Positions 23,743 through 25,938 of a DNA stretch of 25,938 bases are shown here, one piece after another. How positions within the stretch are numbered: the stretch's first letter is position 1; each line of letters opens with the position of its first letter. The stretch covers positions 1-25,938 of the forward strand of contig DCVT01000032.1 of the NCBI GenBank assembly GCA_002328075.1, read 5' to 3'. Source of the DNA: Anaerolineales bacterium UBA2181 (lineage in GTDB: Bacteria; Chloroflexota; Anaerolineae; Promineifilales; UBA4811). Below the pieces are notes generated by a model, which searched no databases, was not told where the DNA came from, and was given only the letters and a program-made list of their open reading frames with translations. Both the position numbers and the translations under genes were made by a program.

Positions 23743-24897
23743 TCACGGCCGAGGGGTGGGCGTGGCGAACTCGATGAGCGGGTTGGCGATGTCCTGCCAG
23801 GTGATGAGCACCATGACCACCAACAACATCATGAGTCCGACCGCGTGGACCACCATCTCCCGCTCCGGATTGATCCGCCGGTGGGTGAGTTTTTCGTACA
23901 GCCAGTCCAGCAGGACAAAGGCGATGCGGCCGCCGTCCAGCGCCGGGATGGGGAGCAGATTGGTCATGCCCAGGGCCATGCTGATGAGCCCGGCGGTGCG
24001 AAAGACATAGTACCAGTAACCTTGCAGAATGCCGGCCTGCAGCGTGACGGCAACCAGTTGCAGGATGCCATAGATGCCCACCGGCCGCAAGTAGCGAAGG
24101 TCATCGTCGGTCTGGGTTTCTCCCGGGCCGCTGCCGGCCTGGCCTGCCCGACTGGCCAGCGCCTGGATGATCCGGCCGGGCCAGCGGGCGGTCTCGACCA
24201 GTACCTCGACAAAATCCGCACCCGCAGATTGGCCGGCCAGCAGCACGTTCTGGGGATCCGGCGGCCCGTCCACCAGCATCATGGTGACCCCCATGGGTCC
24301 TTCGGTTTCTGGGTCGTACTCGCCCTCGGAGCGCGGCGTCAGGCGGATCTCTACTTTCTGACCGTCCCGTTCCACCAGCAGCGTCACCTCCTGACCCAGG
24401 TGGGAGGCAGTGAACTCGCCCAGGTCGCCGGTTTCCAGGATCTCGACCTCGCCGGCGCGGAGGATCACGTCGCCCGGCTTGAGTCCTGCCAGGTGGGCCG
24501 GCGACCCCTCGTTGACGCCCGAGAGTCCCACCCGCACGAATGCCGGCGGACCGAACAGGTAGGCCACCCAGAACAACAGCACCGTCACGGCGATGTTGGA
24601 GGCCGATCCGGCCGCAAAAAAGAGCAGTTTGACCCGGCGGGAGGCGTAGAGGATGCCCCGCTCCAGCCGGGCGTCCTCCTCCCCCTGGACCCGCACAAAA
24701 GCGGCAAAGGGGATGGCCCGGATGGTGTAGGCGGTTCCGTCCCGCACAAATAGGGTCACCAGCTTGGGTCCCAACCCAAAGCCAAATTCCTCAACCGGGA
24801 CGCCGTTTCGTTTGGCGGCCCAAAAGTGGCCAAATTCGTGTATGAACAACAGTGGCCCCAGGAAAAAAACAAAGGCCGCGATCATCCAAAAAAGCAT
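23743..24897 (-). CDS. rseP: Site-2 intramembrane zinc protease (M50, RseP/YaeL type)
   Basis: This multi-pass membrane protease cuts transmembrane substrates such as anti-sigma factors or remnant signal peptides. With the start at ATG 24897 it has 384 residues. The zinc motif HEFGH (20-24) lies in the first helix, with E21 catalytic. A membrane segment near ASNIAVTVLLFWVAYLF is followed by a PDZ domain (AGLKPGDVILRAGE). The third conserved motif, NLLPIPALDGGRI, gives the last zinc ligand (Asp) near the C-terminus, followed by a final helix. ATG 24897 has GAGGTG just upstream. ATG 24912 (five residues longer) is possible. A longer open frame to 25050 is rejected because it crosses the likely promoter. 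It heads an operon with the HEAT, TPR, acyP and FecR genes; the FecR protein is a possible but unproven substrate. Confidence 0.94.
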   Translation of the reverse strand: MLFWMIAAFVFFLGPLLFIHEFGHFWAAKRNGVPVEEFGFGLGPKLVTLFVRDGTAYTIRAIPFAAFVRVQGEEDARLERGILYASRRVKLLFFAAGSASNIAVTVLLFWVAYLFGPPAFVRVGLSGVNEGSPAHLAGLKPGDVILRAGEVEILETGDLGEFTASHLGQEVTLLVERDGQKVEIRLTPRSEGEYDPETEGPMGVTMMLVDGPPDPQNVLLAGQSAGADFVEVLVETARWPGRIIQALASRAGQAGSGPGETQTDDDLRYLRPVGIYGILQLVAVTLQAGILQGYWYYVFRTAGLISMALGMTNLLPIPALDGGRIAFVLLDWLYEKLTHRRINPEREMVVHAVGLMMLLVVMVLITWQDIANPLIEFATPTPRP

Positions 24898-24970
24898 GCT
24901 CACCTCGGTCATGCCGGCGCGGACGGGTTGCGTCCGTCTGTCCAGCGTCGCTTGCAGACTGTTGGAGGCG

Positions 24971-24976
24971 ATTATA
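24971..24976 (-). promoter_or_regulatory. Probable -10 box of the rseP operon
   Basis: A perfect TATAAT (24976-24971, - strand) is preceded by CGTG. No clear -35 box is seen. Initiation near 24964 would give a leader of about 50-70 bases before the rseP start codons. Confidence 0.55.
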
Positions 24977-25286
24977 CACGATAGTGGAGGGGCGGGCCAG
25001 TAGTGGCCTTCTGGCGCGGCGCGGTTGCCGCGCAGGACGATTTTTGACATGGGATCGTGCGCTACGTGGAACCATCACGCTGGTTGGTGCGGCAGAGCGT
25101 CGAGGATGCCGGGCGAAGCAACTTGCCGGTTGCCGCTTGCTCGAGACCGTCGATGGGATAATGCGAACCAGCTTGCCGTGACTGTTGCCAATATGGTGCA
25201 GGCCGAGGGTCAGACTTGCTGATTGCCTCGTGATCGTCTCTTTCTATGGTGCAGTAGGCGGTCTGGCGGCCATGCGGGGTTTCTCT
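24977..25286. other. Non-coding stretch between rseP promoter and transposase remnant
   Basis: No reading frame here resembles a protein I know, and no tRNA or structured RNA signature stands out. A short GC hairpin (GCGCGG TTG CCGCGC at 25019-25033) is followed seven bases later by TTTTT (25041-25045), too far for a normal terminator. The stretch probably combines the rseP upstream region with the decayed end of the insertion element. No terminal inverted repeat could be identified. Confidence 0.4.
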
Positions 25287-25938
25287 CTAGGATGCGAACA
25301 GGGCACTCATGTCGCGCTCGCCCGGTGCCTCTCGCAACCATGCCGTCAGCATCCCCACATTGTGGATTGATTCACCTCGTTTGTATCCCCGCAGCGTGCG
25401 CTACCGCTCCTTTGATGGTCCAGCCAATCACCTGTTCCGTCGTGTTGTTGCTCTCCGACACCACCGATCCGCCTCCAGTCACTCTGGTACGATAGCAGGT
25501 GTATCGTTGCCGGTGATTCCACAGGTGCAGCACGTGATTGCGCATGCGGTACCCCAGTGTTGCCCGCCTTCCCTTCCCCGGCGCTTTCGCTGGAGCGTAT
25601 CGCTCATACAGCTTGCCCAGCAGCTCTGGTGCGTTTCCTGGCTGCCCAAGCATGATCCACTCCAGTTGGCCAAGGTCTTCCAGGAACTGCTCAGGCGTGG
25701 TGCCAAGGCCTTCCTCGTCCGGCGCGGCAGTACGCCAGATGCGGTCGGCGGTCTCGGCCACAAACTCCCGTACATTACTGGTCACATGTCGCCGGCAGAT
25801 CTGGTGGCTAACACCCGCGGTATCGGCCACGGCCTTGAAGGCATCCTGATCGTCACTGGACAGCGCCTCCGCACCGACCAACTCCAATAGGGGCGGCAAC
25901 CAACCCTTCACCGTCTCTCTTTCTTCGTCATCCAGTAG
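25287..25938 (-). pseudogene. Degraded DDE-type transposase, 5' end beyond the window
   Basis: The frame is open from the right edge and encodes a transposase C-terminal half. It has an Asp pair at SDDQDAFKAVAD (about 25854), then a C-x2-H motif in HQICRRHV, as in mutator/IS256-like DDE enzymes. A later segment, SNNTTEQVIGWTIK, is the usual approach to the last catalytic region. At 25410-25413 an extra A shifts the frame; removing it gives IKER, then TAG at 25403-25401 where Tyr is expected, then RTLRGYKR and a plausible tail to TAG at 25289-25287. One insertion plus one amber codon (TAC to TAG) mean the copy is inactive. The family is not certain. The element's left boundary is not visible. 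Confidence 0.82.

Noticed and set aside
24898..25050. 51-residue N-terminal extension of RseP
   Set aside because: It would cross the probable -10 box at 24976-24971 and has no membrane-protein character; good starts lie at 24912 and 24897.
1..25938. CRISPR array, tRNA, rRNA or complete insertion sequence
   Set aside because: No regularly spaced repeats, no tRNA T-loop or cloverleaf signature and no paired terminal inverted repeats were seen by eye.

Overview
The window is GC-rich and densely packed. Short or negative intergenic gaps and repeated ATGA/GTGA stop-start overlaps fit a free-living bacterium. Several traits point to the Chloroflexota (Anaerolineae/Caldilineae-like), but this is an inference from gene style, not a phylogenetic result. 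They are a large Alu-domain-containing SRP RNA, a YabE-type DUF348/G5/3D protein next to ksgA/rsmA, very large tandem FtsX-like permeases, an orphan GAF/PAS histidine kinase with a zinc-ribbon membrane protein, and FecR, HEAT and TPR housekeeping-like proteins.

Layout. Bases 1-432 hold an intrinsic terminator from an upstream gene, a strong promoter and the SRP RNA. Bases 433-2781 (+) encode the YabE-like protein and RsmA. Bases 2773-12054 (-) form a tightly coupled five-gene unit: two giant permeases, an ATPase with an AbrB-like tail, an ATPase with a TPR-like head, and a DinB-fold protein. Bases 12142-13102 (-) are a two-gene YtxH/membrane-protein operon with a near-perfect promoter and a strong terminator. 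Bases 13099-14480 (-) hold mnmA and a small membrane protein. Bases 14532-15405 (+) hold a ferredoxin-NADP reductase gene with its own promoter. Bases 15431-18102 (-) hold a histidine kinase and a double-zinc-ribbon membrane protein. They diverge from a broken radC (18223-18931, +) and an M23 peptidase/glycosidase-like fusion (18950-20584, +). The divergence point is an almost perfectly symmetric two-way promoter. Bases 20657-24976 (-) form a second operon: M50 site-2 protease (RseP type), HEAT protein, TPR protein, acylphosphatase and FecR-like protein. Bases 25287-25938 (-) are a decayed transposase running off the right edge.

How the genes relate. The SRP RNA, RsmA, MnmA and RseP are core translation and membrane functions. 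The most distinctive system is the ABC operon. Two ATPases of the LolD/MacB class each carry a different accessory domain, and they pair with two paralogous permeases of more than 1100 residues that have large extracytoplasmic insertions. This suggests a heterodimeric MacB/FtsX-type machine acting on the cell envelope, with unknown substrate. The YabE-like 3D protein and the M23-glycosidase fusion are further envelope-directed candidates.

The window shows two sites of decay: radC (a frameshift plus an in-frame TGA inside the JAMM metal motif) and the transposase (a frameshift plus an amber codon). No CRISPR array, tRNA, rRNA or complete insertion sequence was seen.
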